Positions 16,850-26,328 of a DNA stretch of 64,000 bases are shown here, piece after piece (position 1 is the first letter of the stretch; each line of letters starts with the position of its first letter). A program made the translations under genes and the position numbers. The DNA comes from an uncultured Cohaesibacter sp. (lineage in GTDB: Bacteria > Pseudomonadota > Alphaproteobacteria > Rhizobiales > Cohaesibacteraceae), in the NCBI RefSeq assembly GCF_963664735.1, contig NZ_OY761553.1, positions 2,247,303 to 2,311,302 on the forward strand, written 5' to 3'. The notes beneath the pieces were generated by a model. That model saw only the letters and a list, made by a program, of their open reading frames with translations. It made no database searches and was not told the origin of the DNA.

Positions 16850-17473
16850 CTATTGTTCACCACCGAGCCACTTAAGCCTTAACGGGAAGCCCTCACCGAT
16901 CAACAGATTGGCGGTTTCATAGAGAGGCAAGCCGACAACTGAGCTGTAGGAGCCGACCAGATTGACCACAAAGGTGCCTGCAATTCCCTGAATTGCATAG
17001 CCGCCCGCCTTACCGCGCCACTCGCCCGATGCGATATAGGGGTCGATGTCATGGCTAAGACGCTTGAAGCGCACTTTGGTTATGGCAACCTTGGTGCGCG
17101 TTTTACCCTTTGGCGTGATCACCGAAATGCCAGAGAAGACCTTGTGGGTGCGTCCTGATAGCAGGTTCAGGCACTGTGACGCTTCCTCGGCCAGTTCGGC
17201 TTTTGGCAAAATGCGACGCCCCACAGCAACAACCGTATCCGCGGCCAGAATATAGCATCCAGCAAGTTCGGGATCGTCTTTGCAGGCCTTGTGGACTGCT
17301 TCCGCTTTTGCCTCGGCAAGACGCTGGGCCAAGTTGCGGGGTTGCTCATTCTTGCGTGGCGTTTCATCCAGATCGGCGGGCTTGAGCGCAAAAGGCTCGA
17401 TACCGATCTGTTGCAACAATTGCAAGCGTCTGGGAGAGGCAGAGGCCAGGATAAGGCGATGGGTATCGGTCAT
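16850..17473 (-). CDS. maf: Maf-like nucleotide pyrophosphatase
   Basis: 207 residues, with the diagnostic N-terminus [16 protein letters not shown] and the metal-site segment [18 protein letters not shown], and KAGGYAIQG toward the C-terminus. Maf proteins hydrolyse the diphosphate bond of dTTP, UTP or modified nucleotides as house-cleaning enzymes. No strong ribosome site precedes the ATG at 17473. It sits between infA and yacG. Confidence 0.92.
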   Translation of the reverse strand: MTDTHRLILASASPRRLQLLQQIGIEPFALKPADLDETPRKNEQPRNLAQRLAEAKAEAVHKACKDDPELAGCYILAADTVVAVGRRILPKAELAEEASQCLNLLSGRTHKVFSGISVITPKGKTRTKVAITKVRFKRLSHDIDPYIASGEWRGKAGGYAIQGIAGTFVVNLVGSYSSVVGLPLYETANLLIGEGFPLRLKWLGGEQ

Positions 17474-17774
17474 AATGCAATCAATTGCTTGTTTGTCTTA
17501 ACATATTTGGCGGCTCGCTCTTGTAAGTCCTTCGCTCTTGCGCATTTTCAGGGCAACTGCGCAAGGACCGAGAGGGATCTGCCCCTCACTCAAATGCGCA
17601 AGTCTTCTGGTGGCAAAGCCGTTCAAAGGAACCAAACCGAACGATCATGGGCCAAAGACATGAGAAATTTTGCCTGTTTCACTGTCTTATCTTGGCCCAA
17701 ACGCAGGTTTACCGGTCGCACACAAATCATGCCTCTGTTCTTGACCAATTTGTGATGTCCGGTTTGTGGGCTTG
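17474..17774. other. Intergenic gap between infA and maf
   Basis: About 300 bases with no ORF or RNA gene I can support. It may hold the maf-yacG promoter. Confidence 0.4.
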
Positions 17775-17993
17775 TTATTTAAAGCGATAGGTAATCCGGC
17801 CTTTTGTCAGGTCATATGGGGTCATTTCCACCTGAACCTTGTCACCAGCCAGAACACGGATGCGGTTTTTGCGCATGCGTCCAGCGGTGTGAGCAACGAT
17901 CTCGTGATCATTTTCCAACTTCACACGGAATGTAGCATTTGGCAGCAGTTCGGTAACAACACCCGGAAATTCCAATACTTCTTCTTTCGCCAT
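17775..17993 (-). CDS. infA: Translation initiation factor IF-1
   Basis: 72 residues, the exact family length, a single S1/OB-fold domain: it opens [20 protein letters not shown] and contains [19 protein letters not shown] and the [10 protein letters not shown] ending. IF-1 binds the 30S A site during initiation. Located, as in many alphaproteobacteria, just upstream of maf and yacG. Confidence 0.98.
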   Translation of the reverse strand: MAKEEVLEFPGVVTELLPNATFRVKLENDHEIVAHTAGRMRKNRIRVLAGDKVQVEMTPYDLTKGRITYRFK

Positions 17994-18439
17994 AAGCGTT
18001 CTTTAGTCCTTTTAGGTTGGTATTCTGTTCAAGAGGCTAATCCGGCTGGGAATAGTCTCGTTCTTGTCCATTTTCCTGCCGTCGCCAATAAGACATTTGT
18101 TGCTGTGCCTGTCAGCGCCGGGCAGGAGGAATGGAGAGCCACTGAGCCGGCCAAGGGCTTTTGCCCAAAATCGGCTCGCAATTTCTATCCACCCACTGAT
18201 TTTATTGATAATTGAGTATAGCATGAATCACGTTGCAACTATGCAAGAATTCGATCCTATATACTTGTTATTATCAATGAGATTGCGCGCAATCTAGTCT
18301 AAAGCGCAAATGAGTGCAATCGCTTCCCGCATTTTTCACGAAATCTGATGATTTGCCATTCAGAATAGCACTTCAATTGCCTTCAATTTACGTGATTACT
18401 TCATAAAACAAGAATGGAATGCAGCCGGACAAAGCAGGT
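17994..18439. other. infA upstream region with a 16-bp palindrome
   Basis: About 450 bases between the phosphatase gene end and infA. No gene is seen. It contains the perfect palindrome AGATTGCGCGCAATCT (18280-18295) and a small TTGCA-acta-TGCAA dyad (18233-18246). It must hold the infA promoter; which element is a regulatory site is unknown. Confidence 0.45.
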
Positions 18440-18904
18440 TTATCCCCTGATGTCCGCGATCCATTCAAACCGATCTTTCAGCTTGACAATGAGACCGTCG
18501 CGCACTGCCCGATAGGAATCCATGATCTGCTCGCGAGAGCCTGTTACAAGGGCGGGGTCCATGGTGGGCCAATATTCGGTTTCAACCGCGTGCCCCCTGC
18601 TCCACTCGAGCGCGCGATGGTGAGCCTCAGGAGCCAGAGAAACGATAAGATCGAAATAGCTGTCTTCAAGATCATCAAAGCAACTTGGTTCATGCTCTGA
18701 AATATCAAGGCCGATCTCTTCCATAACGGCTGCAGCGAACGGGTCCGGCTTGCCACAGCGCACGCCGACCGATTGCACGTAGAATGCTCCGGGGAACAAA
18801 TGCTTGGCCAATGCCGCTGCCATTGGCGAGCGAATGGCATTCATGCCGCAAGCAAAGAGAATGGAGTCGGGGCGAAGATCAGGCCCGATGAGACCAAGAA
18901 CCAT
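18440..18904 (-). CDS. Low-molecular-weight protein phosphatase/arsenate-reductase-like protein
   Basis: 154 residues. The P-loop is CGMNAIRS (C-x5-R-S, Cys19 and Arg25), close to the N-terminus as in LMW phosphatases, and the general-acid Asp is in WPTMDPAL. Such proteins dephosphorylate tyrosine or act in arsenate reduction; no arsenic genes are nearby. The start codon comes one base after the UPF0262 stop, so translation is coupled. This pairing with UPF0262 and infA is conserved in alphaproteobacteria, and its physiological substrate is not known to me. Confidence 0.85.
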   Translation of the reverse strand: MVLGLIGPDLRPDSILFACGMNAIRSPMAAALAKHLFPGAFYVQSVGVRCGKPDPFAAAVMEEIGLDISEHEPSCFDDLEDSYFDLIVSLAPEAHHRALEWSRGHAVETEYWPTMDPALVTGSREQIMDSYRAVRDGLIVKLKDRFEWIADIRG

Positions 18905-18905
18905 G

Positions 18906-19442
18906 TCAGCCCCGCCAATGCAATGCGCAAATCAGCGTGAATAAACGCCGCGCGGTGGCGAAGTCCGTTTCGATTTTGCCATCGAGACGAGCCTGAAGAA
19001 TTTGAGACCCCTCATTGTGCAAGCCGCGCCGCCCCATATCGATCGCTTCGATCTTGCTGGGGGTCGCGGTTTTGATCGCTTCATAATAACTGTCACAAAT
19101 GAGGAAATAATCCTTGATGATACGACGGAAAGGGGTCAGTGAGAGGATATGGGTTGCCACCTGATCACCATTCTCCAGCTTTATATCCATGACAAGCTTT
19201 CGCTCGATCATGGAGAGATCCAGCCGGTAGGGGCCGCCTTCGATATGGCCCACAGGATGAAAACTGTTTTCTTCGACGAGATCATAGATGGCGACAGAGC
19301 GCTCATGCTCGACATCGGGCGTGGCAGGCTGGATGGAAGTCGGGTCCAATATAATCAGGCATAGAGAGAATGGACCCTGCTGGAGCGTCTCATTCTGGAT
19401 TGTGCAAGATTTTGCGTCCTGCTGCTGATCGGAGGCTACCAT
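18906..19442 (-). CDS. UPF0262 family protein
   Basis: 178 residues. The family pattern is seen from [20 protein letters not shown] through [39 protein letters not shown] and [16 protein letters not shown]. The start is ATG 19442, because AGGAGG lies eight bases upstream; in-frame starts at 19472 and 19508 lack ribosome sites. Function unknown. It lies between hisD and the phosphatase gene, the conserved order. Confidence 0.88.
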   Translation of the reverse strand: MVASDQQQDAKSCTIQNETLQQGPFSLCLIILDPTSIQPATPDVEHERSVAIYDLVEENSFHPVGHIEGGPYRLDLSMIERKLVMDIKLENGDQVATHILSLTPFRRIIKDYFLICDSYYEAIKTATPSKIEAIDMGRRGLHNEGSQILQARLDGKIETDFATARRLFTLICALHWRG

Positions 19443-19586
19443 AAGATCAACCTCCTCTTCCCGTTCAGCCATATTGCACCATGCGTTATTGTCCCGATTA
19501 TTCGGCAAGAATGTTTGCCCAACTTGTTCGCCAGAGTCAAACTTTCTGCTTATGCAGTAGCACGAAATTGCTAAATTTCCGGCTCA

Positions 19587-20882
19587 TTACTCCATGTTGA
19601 GCCGCTTAGCAACAGAACGTGCGTGGGCTTCAAGCCCTTCCTGACGGGCCAGTGTGACTGCTGCCGGGCCAATCTGGCGAAGATTCTCGGCATTGCACTC
19701 AAGCACCGAAGTGCGTTTGACAAAATCGAGCGTCGACAGGCCGGAGGAGAAGCGCGCAGAGCGAGCCGTGGGCAAAACATGGTTCGAGCCACCGACATAA
19801 TCCCCCACAGCCTCTGGCGTATAGTGGCCGACAAAAATGGCCCCTGCATTGTGCACCTTGTCGATGTAAGAGGGGGCATCATCCAGCGCCAACTCCAGAT
19901 GTTCCGGAGCAATACGGTTGGCCAGCTTCAAGCCGGTTTCCCAATCGGGCACGGTAATAACCGCGCCGAAATCGGCCCAGCTGGTGCCCGCAATATCTGC
20001 CTTGGGCAGCGTGGTCAGCAGGCGTTTTACGGCCTCTTCTACGGCATCTGCTGTCGCGGTATCGTTGGTGATCAGCATGGCCTGAGCCGACTTGTCATGC
20101 TCGGCCTGCGCCATCAGGTCAACCGCCAGCCAGTCTGGGTCATTATTCTTGTCAGCCAGAATAAGCACTTCGGAAGGGCCGGCAATCATATCAATGCCAA
20201 CCAGACCGAAAACCCGACGCTTTGCAGCAGCCACAAAAGCATTGCCCGGCCCGACGATCTTGTAAACCGGAGCGATGGTTTCGGTGCCATAGGCCAATGC
20301 AGCCACAGCCTGAGCGCCACCGATGCGGTAGATTTCATCCACGCCGGCCAGTCGGGCTGCAGCCAAAACCAACGGGTTCAGCACATCGTCGGGAGTGGGG
20401 ACAACCATCACAAGACGCTTCACACCAGCCACCTTGGCAGGAATGGCATTCATCAGCACAGACGAAGGATATGCGGCAAGACCACCGGGAACATAAAGCC
20501 CTACAGCTTCAATGGCAGTCCAGCGAGAGCCGAGCTTCACGCCAAGCGTGTCTTCGTAGAAATCGTCCTTTGGCATTTGACGTTGATGGTGAGAGCGGAT
20601 GCGCAAGGCAGCGAGTTCCAGCGCCTTGAGCACATCCGGATCAACCTTGCCGATGGCGACCTGAATTTCAGCCTCGCTGATGCGCAGGCCCTTGGCGCGC
20701 GCGTCAAAGCGGTCAAACTTGGCGGTATAGTCGTAAAGCGCATCGTCGCCACGCCCGCGCACATCTTCGATAATATCGCGCACAATGGCGTCCACATCAT
20801 CAGAAACTTCTCGCTTCATCGCCAAAAGGTCACGAAATGCAGCATCGAAATTACTGTCGGTTGCGTCAAGACGAATGGCCAT
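19587..20882 (-). CDS. hisD: Histidinol dehydrogenase
   Basis: 431 residues, the usual length. Recognisable segments include AGVKRLVMVVPTP, IYRIGGAQAVAALAYGT, KIVGPGNAFVAAAKR, IDMIAGPSEVL, MAQAEHDKSAQA (catalytic Glu and His and zinc ligands) and IAPEHLEL. It performs the last two steps of histidine biosynthesis, L-histidinol to L-histidine with NAD. GAGAGGA precedes the ATG. Other his genes are elsewhere, as is common in alphaproteobacteria. Confidence 0.97.
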   Translation of the reverse strand: MAIRLDATDSNFDAAFRDLLAMKREVSDDVDAIVRDIIEDVRGRGDDALYDYTAKFDRFDARAKGLRISEAEIQVAIGKVDPDVLKALELAALRIRSHHQRQMPKDDFYEDTLGVKLGSRWTAIEAVGLYVPGGLAAYPSSVLMNAIPAKVAGVKRLVMVVPTPDDVLNPLVLAAARLAGVDEIYRIGGAQAVAALAYGTETIAPVYKIVGPGNAFVAAAKRRVFGLVGIDMIAGPSEVLILADKNNDPDWLAVDLMAQAEHDKSAQAMLITNDTATADAVEEAVKRLLTTLPKADIAGTSWADFGAVITVPDWETGLKLANRIAPEHLELALDDAPSYIDKVHNAGAIFVGHYTPEAVGDYVGGSNHVLPTARSARFSSGLSTLDFVKRTSVLECNAENLRQIGPAAVTLARQEGLEAHARSVAKRLNME

Positions 20883-21196
20883 GGCGAGGTCCTCTCATGT
20901 GCGGCTTTCTTGCAAATATACGCCCAAGGATCTGCTTTTGGACGTCGGCGCATTTATGAGAGTTTCTTTTGTGAGAGGCAAGGGAAAATCTCAGAAAGCT
21001 TCAACTTCAACACCCGGCTTTGGGGCATGGTGGTCCGCCAGCTCGCTGCCGATCGCGTTTTTGCAACTGGCGCAAGCCATTTCGGCATTAGGCAAGAGAT
21101 TTCGGGCAAGCGAAGCTGAACCAGGACACAAGCGCATGGAAGCCATTCCTGACGAGCAGGATCATCTAACCTCCAGAGCCCAATATTTAGCGCGCT
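20883..21196. other. hisD upstream region
   Basis: 314 bases without a supported gene. In relatives this position often holds a small DUF2948 gene; I translated the minus strand and did not find it. Holds the hisD promoter. Confidence 0.4.
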
Positions 21197-21316
21197 TTAT
21201 TTAGAGTTGCGAGGCCAACGACTGTCCTTTGGAGCCCGGAACCACATCATAAACAGCCAAAAAGCACCCAGCACAACGGCTGCCCCGAAAAGGATCCAAT
21301 AGATATTTTCCATCAT
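21197..21316 (-). CDS. Small single-pass membrane protein, 39 residues
   Basis: Reading the minus strand from ATG 21316 gives MMENIYWILFGAAVVLGAFW, then LFMMWFRAPKDSRWPRNSK and stop TAA at 21197. Residues 5-25 form a hydrophobic helix and the tail is basic (R, K, R, R, K), a positive-inside topology with the N-terminus out. CAGGGAG precedes the start. It is too short for ordinary gene calling but has a clean start, ribosome site and membrane-protein composition. I do not recognise a family. It stands alone between hisD and the putrescine region. Confidence 0.6.
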   Translation of the reverse strand: MMENIYWILFGAAVVLGAFWLFMMWFRAPKDSRWPRNSK

Positions 21317-21584
21317 ATTCCATCTCCCTGACGCTTCGAGCCTACTATACTACAATTCTGAAGCATTTTCAGCGCTCAACGCAACCAATTAAATCTTACA
21401 CTATTATGCGTTTTAGGAACTAACCAATGTCGCTCCAAACGACCGTTGATCAATCCCGGGCTGCCCAAAAAGGACAAAACAATGATTTGCCCCTTTTATA
21501 GCAGACGGCTGGCGGCGTCCCGGCTTCCACATTGCCAGAGTGCGAGCTTTTATTTCGAACGGCTTCAACCGAATCAAACGCCGA
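21317..21584. other. Intergenic gap, no gene seen
   Basis: Separates the small membrane protein gene from the 3' end of the putrescine ABC operon. No clear terminator for the operon is visible. Confidence 0.35.
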
Positions 21585-22985
21585 CTAGACAGTCCGCAGA
21601 TAGGTACGGCATTCGAAATCTGTTATCGTGCTCGCTATGATTTGCTCTTCAGCCAGCCGCGAACGGGTGTAGCTGATATGGAAATCTTGCCCGAAAACCT
21701 CTCTGGCCCATTGAGAGGCTTCGAAGGAGGCGATTGCCTCCTGCCAAATTGGGGTAAGCGGCTGCTTGGCAGCCACGTCCTCCAATGTCTCTACCGGCTC
21801 ACCGGGATTGGCTTGATTTTCAAAGCCGGAAAGCGTCCCGGCCAAAAGCGATGCGATCACCAGATAGGGGTTGGCATCGGCTCCGGCAACCCGATGCTCA
21901 AGGCGGGCGGCAGCGCCCTTTGCGGTTGGAACGCGAATGGCTACTGCGCGATGGTCGTAGCCCCAGCATGGGGTCGTCGGCGCGTAACTTTCAGGCAAAA
22001 AGCGCCGATAGCTGTTGGCGTGTGGGGCATAGAGGATCTGGCATTCGCGCATATGCTGCAAAAGCCCCCCAATGGCGTTGCGCAGAAGACCGTTCGCCTC
22101 GATATCGCTATCGCCACCAAAGAGATTGATGCCGTCCGCATCCTGTACCGACATATGAATATGGAAGCCGTTCCCCGCAGAATGTGCATATGGCTTGGCC
22201 ATGAAGGTGGCATCGAGACCATTCTTGCGTGCCACGTTGCGCACGATGCGCTTGAACAACATGCAATGATCCGCCGCAAGCAGAGCGCTTGGCACATGCA
22301 ATAGATTCATTTCGAACTGCCCCGGACCGAATTCGGAAATCGTCGTCTCGGCAGGGATATTCTGAATCTGGCAAGCTTCATAGATCTCGGCCAGTACAGG
22401 TTCAAATGCGGCGATGACATCCATGTTGTAAACCTGAGACCCTGTCAGTCGCTCGCCAAGGCCTGGCACCATGGGACCTTGAGGGTGGCCGGTGACCGTC
22501 GTCTCACCATCGATGAGATAGAATTCCAACTCCGTGGCGACAACCGGGGTCAGCCCCTTTTCGGCAAAGCGCGCCTGCATGCGCGCAAGGGTGCCGCGGG
22601 TATCATAGCCACAGTCCTCGCCGGTAACGAGATCCTTCATGGTCACCAGTACCTGAGCGGTTGGTTCACTGGCCCAGGGCACCATGCACAGCGAGCCGGG
22701 CACCGGCATACAGATGCCGTCCGGATCGCCTTTTTCCAGTGCAATGCCAACCAGAGGCACATCATCGCCCCATATATCGAGCGCAGCTGTAGAACGCGGC
22801 AGGCGCACGGCTCCATCAGCAAGTTTTGGCAACATGGCGGCGGGCAGCCACTTGCCCATCAGAGACCCGCAGAAGCGAGGCAGCAGCATTTCCACCTTTA
22901 CCAGATCCGGATGAGCTTTCAGGAAGGCCTCGGCTTCGGCCCGAAAAGCATCTTGCTGGCTTGCAATGGTCGTATTGGTCGGCAT
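21585..22985 (-). CDS. puuA: Glutamine synthetase-like gamma-glutamylputrescine synthetase (first copy)
   Basis: 466 residues, glutamine-synthetase fold of the GlnA3/PuuA type: VVATELEFYLIDGET, FGPGQFEMNLLHVPS, FMAKPYAHSAGNGFHIHMS and RIPTAKGAAARLEHRVAGADANPYL carry the metal and ATP ligands. PuuA joins glutamate to putrescine, the entry step of the gamma-glutamylated pathway. It is the last gene after four polyamine-transport genes, with 134 bases between, which supports a polyamine substrate. A second paralogue lies at 28482, so the two may differ in substrate (for example putrescine versus ethanolamine, spermidine or another amine). Confidence 0.85.
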   Translation of the reverse strand: MPTNTTIASQQDAFRAEAEAFLKAHPDLVKVEMLLPRFCGSLMGKWLPAAMLPKLADGAVRLPRSTAALDIWGDDVPLVGIALEKGDPDGICMPVPGSLCMVPWASEPTAQVLVTMKDLVTGEDCGYDTRGTLARMQARFAEKGLTPVVATELEFYLIDGETTVTGHPQGPMVPGLGERLTGSQVYNMDVIAAFEPVLAEIYEACQIQNIPAETTISEFGPGQFEMNLLHVPSALLAADHCMLFKRIVRNVARKNGLDATFMAKPYAHSAGNGFHIHMSVQDADGINLFGGDSDIEANGLLRNAIGGLLQHMRECQILYAPHANSYRRFLPESYAPTTPCWGYDHRAVAIRVPTAKGAAARLEHRVAGADANPYLVIASLLAGTLSGFENQANPGEPVETLEDVAAKQPLTPIWQEAIASFEASQWAREVFGQDFHISYTRSRLAEEQIIASTITDFECRTYLRTV

Positions 22986-23002
22986 AGTCGTCTCTTATCG
23001 TT

Positions 23003-23026
23003 ATAGTGCTCTGGATAGTGTTCTGG
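23003..23026. repeat. 12-bp tandem repeat (two units)
   Basis: ATAGTGCTCTGG followed directly by ATAGTGTTCTGG, one mismatch, in the 134-base space before the first puuA-type gene. Too short to interpret. Confidence 0.5.
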
Positions 23027-23119
23027 CAGGAATCTGGCGCAGAGGCACCTCTGCAATTTTCCCTGCGAACTGGCAGAACTTTCAATCTGGGCTAAGGGCT
23101 GAATTGGCCTCTAGCATGT

Positions 23120-23941
23120 CTAACTGGCCTCGGCAACTGCCGCTCTTTCCTCACGCCTGCGGCGCACTTCGCGGCGTTTGGTCAAAAGAGAAGCTACAAT
23201 AACACCTGTCGAGACCAGTACGACAAGAATCGTTGAAAGGGCATTGATTTCCGGTGTCACTCCCAGACGCACCTGCGAATAGATTTTCATCGGCAATGTG
23301 GTCGCTCCCGGCCCGGAGGTAAAGGAGGCAATCACCAGATCATCCAGCGACAGCGTAAAGCTCAAAAGCCACGCCGAAACGATGGCAGGCAGGATGATCG
23401 GGACCGTGACCTGAAAGAAGGTCGCCATACGGCTCGCCCCAAGATCCATGGCCGCCTCCTCAAGGGACATGTCGAAGGTAACAAGACGAGAGGACACGAC
23501 CACCGCCGAATAGCACATGGAAAAGGTGATATGGGCCAGAATGATGGTCCAGAAACCACGGTCGAAATCCAGCGAGACAAAGAGCAGCAGCAGTGACAGA
23601 CCGGTGATGACTTCGGGCATCACGAGGGGCGCATAGACCATGCCCGAAAAGAGCGTCTTGCCCGGAAACCGCCCTGCCCGCACCAGCACCAAGGCAGCCA
23701 TTGTGCCAAGGATGGTTGCCAATGTTGCAGAGACCACTCCGACCCGCACTGTTACCCAAGCGGCATCCATGAAGCCCTTGTTGGCGAAAACGGCGCTGTA
23801 CCATTTGGTGGAGAAGCCTCCCCAAACCGTTACCAACCTGCTTTCGTTGAAAGAAAAGATGATGAGCAGCAAAATCGGCAGATAGAGAAAAGCAAAGCCA
23901 AGGGTTAGAGCCGATGCATTGAAAAAGCTGAAACGCCTCAT
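23120..23941 (-). CDS. potI: Putrescine/polyamine ABC transporter permease (PotI/PotC type)
   Basis: 273 residues with about six helices and the EAA loop (MSLEEAAMDLGASRMATFFQV). The first segment LTLGFAFLYLPILLLIIFSF and NESRLVTVWGGFSTKWY are typical of the second permease of polyamine importers. It starts three bases after the PotH-type permease and completes the membrane channel. The C-terminus is strongly basic (KRREVRRRREER). Confidence 0.92.
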   Translation of the reverse strand: MRRFSFFNASALTLGFAFLYLPILLLIIFSFNESRLVTVWGGFSTKWYSAVFANKGFMDAAWVTVRVGVVSATLATILGTMAALVLVRAGRFPGKTLFSGMVYAPLVMPEVITGLSLLLLFVSLDFDRGFWTIILAHITFSMCYSAVVVSSRLVTFDMSLEEAAMDLGASRMATFFQVTVPIILPAIVSAWLLSFTLSLDDLVIASFTSGPGATTLPMKIYSQVRLGVTPEINALSTILVVLVSTGVIVASLLTKRREVRRRREERAAVAEAS

Positions 23942-23944
23942 TGT

Positions 23945-24934
23945 TTACGCTCCCTTTTCCTGTTGCTTCTCTTGCATACGCTGGAACAACACAATAGGCA
24001 CGACCAGCAGAATGAGTAGTATGACGGCCACCGCCGAGGCAACCGGCCAGTCCCGGTTGGAGAAGAATTCCACCCACAGGGTTTTGCCGATCATCAATGT
24101 GTTCGAGCCGCCCAGAAGGTCCGGAATGACGAATTCACCCACCGCCGGAATGAAAACGAGGAAACAGCCAGCCAGAATGCCGGGCAGCGACAGAGGCACC
24201 GTTATCAACCAGAAAGCCTTGAATGGCGAGCAGCCGAGGTCCGTTGCCGCTTCGAGCAAGGAGTCGTCCATCTTTTCAAGGGAAGAATAAAGCGGCAGCA
24301 CCATAAATGGCAGATAAGAATAGACGATACCGATATAGACTGCGATGTCGGTATTCAGGATCGTGAGAGGGTCGTCGATGATGCCCAAATGCATTAGCGC
24401 CATATTGAGCAAGCCCTCTTTCTTGAGGATTCCAATCCACGCATAGACGCGAATGAGGAAGCTGGTCCAGAAGGGCAGGATAATCAGCATGAGCAAGGTT
24501 GGCCGCCATTCACTGGGCGCCCTTGCCATGGAATAGGCAATCGGGTAGCCGAGCAGCAGCGCCAGAAGACTGGAGACAAATGCTATTTCAAGACTGGAAA
24601 CATAGCTTTTCCAATATAGGTCATCCTCCATCAGCCAAGTGAAATTCTCGAAATCCCAACCGCCGACCATATCCTTGAGTCCTGCCCAGCCCTCTATCCA
24701 ATCAAAGGTTGGGGCGTAAGGCGGCATGGCGATGGCCGTGTCAGACAGGGAGATCTTCACCACGATGATAAAGGGGATGAGAAAGAGCACGAGAAGCCAG
24801 ATGTAGGGTGTCAGAATCAACAGACACCGCCCCAGATTTTTGGGCAACACCAAGCGGCGGCGTCGGATCGGATCGTCTGGTTCCGGGCTGGTAATCATGT
24901 CTGTGACTTCGGTGAGGTTGGTCAGGTTGCTCAT
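23945..24934 (-). CDS. potH: Putrescine/polyamine ABC transporter permease (PotH/PotB type)
   Basis: 329 residues. Membrane helices start at LLILTPYIWLLVLFLIPFII; the EAA loop is SLLEAATDLGCSPFKAFWLI. The extended N-terminus (about 30 residues, RRRRLVLPKNL) and the long first periplasmic loop fit PotH. Packed between the ATPase gene (three bases before) and the partner permease, so a single transcript. Confidence 0.92.
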   Translation of the reverse strand: MSNLTNLTEVTDMITSPEPDDPIRRRRLVLPKNLGRCLLILTPYIWLLVLFLIPFIIVVKISLSDTAIAMPPYAPTFDWIEGWAGLKDMVGGWDFENFTWLMEDDLYWKSYVSSLEIAFVSSLLALLLGYPIAYSMARAPSEWRPTLLMLIILPFWTSFLIRVYAWIGILKKEGLLNMALMHLGIIDDPLTILNTDIAVYIGIVYSYLPFMVLPLYSSLEKMDDSLLEAATDLGCSPFKAFWLITVPLSLPGILAGCFLVFIPAVGEFVIPDLLGGSNTLMIGKTLWVEFFSNRDWPVASAVAVILLILLVVPIVLFQRMQEKQQEKGA

Positions 24935-24937
24935 GGC

Positions 24938-26104
24938 TTAGCGCTCCAGCAACACGCAACCACCGGCGCGCCAATGCACATAGACCTCATCATCCCAAGT
25001 GATCGCCCGTCGGTGCAAATGTTCCAGATTGGCTTCCTGTGACTTGATGATCTGCCCGTCTTCGGTCTGAACATGATAGGTGGAAATATTGCCCGTATAG
25101 GCAATGTCGAGCACCTTGCCCTTGAGGATATTGTGGGTGTCTGTGGGATAGTCCTTGGTGATACGCACTTTCTCTGGACGCACTGCGACCCAACGTTCTG
25201 CCCCCTTTTCAGGGAAGGCTACCGGCTGCGGCAGGCGAATGCGCAAAGGCGCATAATCTTCATGCCAGGCCAACTGGACGATATCTTCTTCCTTATCGTC
25301 TGGGCCGAGGATGTGACCTCCAATGATATTCACGTCCCCAAGGAAATCAGCAACATAACGGCTGTTCGGTGTCTCGTAAATTTCCCGAGGTGTTGCCACC
25401 TGCACCACCTTGCCCGCTTCCATGAGCGCAATACGGCTGGCCACAGTCATGGCCTCTTCCTGATCATGGGTCACAATAACAAAGGTGAGGCCGAGCTTTT
25501 CCTGAATGGTCATCAGTTCAAACTGGGTCTGCTCACGCAACTTTCTGTCAAGCGCTCCCAATGGTTCGTCCAGCAACAGCAGCTTGGGCTTCTTGGCGAG
25601 CGAACGGGCCAGAGCGACGCGCTGCCTTTGCCCCCCGGAAAGCTGGTGCGGTTTGCGCTTGGCAAAGGCCTGCAACTGCACCAGTGCGATCATCTCTTCC
25701 ACGCGGTCCTTGATTTCCGCCTTGGGGCGCTTTTCCTGCTTGAGGCCGAAAGCGATATTCTGCTCCACCGTCATATGCGGAAACAGCGCATAGGACTGAA
25801 ACATCATGTTGACCGGCCGCCGATGGGGCGGAATGTCGGTGAGATGCTTCTGTCGCATCATGATGGAGCCGGTCGTGGGCTGCTCAAAGCCGGCAAGCAT
25901 GCGCATCAGCGTTGTCTTGCCACAGCCTGACGGGCCTAAAAGGGCGAAAAACTCGCGCTCGTAAATTTTCAAATTCAAATTGTCTATTGCGACGAAATCA
26001 TCAAATTTTTTGGTAACGGCATCAAATCGTATCAAAGGCTTTTCATAAGGATCAGCCCAAGGCGCAAATGTGCTACCCGACCCGGAATTGGGGGAACCAT
26101 TCAT
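24938..26104 (-). CDS. potG: Putrescine/polyamine ABC transporter ATP-binding protein (PotG/PotA type)
   Basis: 388 residues. Walker [10 protein letters not shown], signature [14 protein letters not shown], Walker [13 protein letters not shown] and switch [14 protein letters not shown] are intact, then a C-terminal TOBE-like domain. The [20 protein letters not shown]-loop region is usual for PotA/PotG. It energises import of polyamine bound by the upstream PotF-type protein. Confidence 0.93.
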   Translation of the reverse strand: MNGSPNSGSGSTFAPWADPYEKPLIRFDAVTKKFDDFVAIDNLNLKIYEREFFALLGPSGCGKTTLMRMLAGFEQPTTGSIMMRQKHLTDIPPHRRPVNMMFQSYALFPHMTVEQNIAFGLKQEKRPKAEIKDRVEEMIALVQLQAFAKRKPHQLSGGQRQRVALARSLAKKPKLLLLDEPLGALDRKLREQTQFELMTIQEKLGLTFVIVTHDQEEAMTVASRIALMEAGKVVQVATPREIYETPNSRYVADFLGDVNIIGGHILGPDDKEEDIVQLAWHEDYAPLRIRLPQPVAFPEKGAERWVAVRPEKVRITKDYPTDTHNILKGKVLDIAYTGNISTYHVQTEDGQIIKSQEANLEHLHRRAITWDDEVYVHWRAGGCVLLER

Positions 26105-26285
26105 ACTATATCTCGCTACCCGGGCTTCCTTGCCACCGACAGAAACTCCGGCGATCTTTAGAAGCCAATGGATTGAGGCCAGCCCCTTGCCGTCTGCTCT
26201 TCTTCTTCAGACGCGGAAGCTTCAAATAGGAATATTGTTCGGCCAGCTCAGGCAATTCACACCCGTTTGCCACGCCGAGAAGAAG

Positions 26286-26311
26286 GATCAGGCCAATTGA
26301 CAGCCTGACCC
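26286..26311 (-). repeat. Hairpin after the PotF gene
   Basis: TCAGGC (26288-26293) pairs with GCCTGA (26303-26308), extended by flanking G-C and wobble pairs, about 20 bases after the binding-protein stop on the minus strand. A likely mRNA-stability element separating the abundant binding-protein message from the transporter genes. Confidence 0.5.
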
Positions 26312-26328
26312 CAATTCAATCGGGAAAC

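Noticed and set aside
19623..21119. Long plus-strand ORF of 498 codons opposite hisD
   Set aside because: The minus strand encodes an unmistakable histidinol dehydrogenase; the plus-strand translation shows no family pattern. Antisense shadow.
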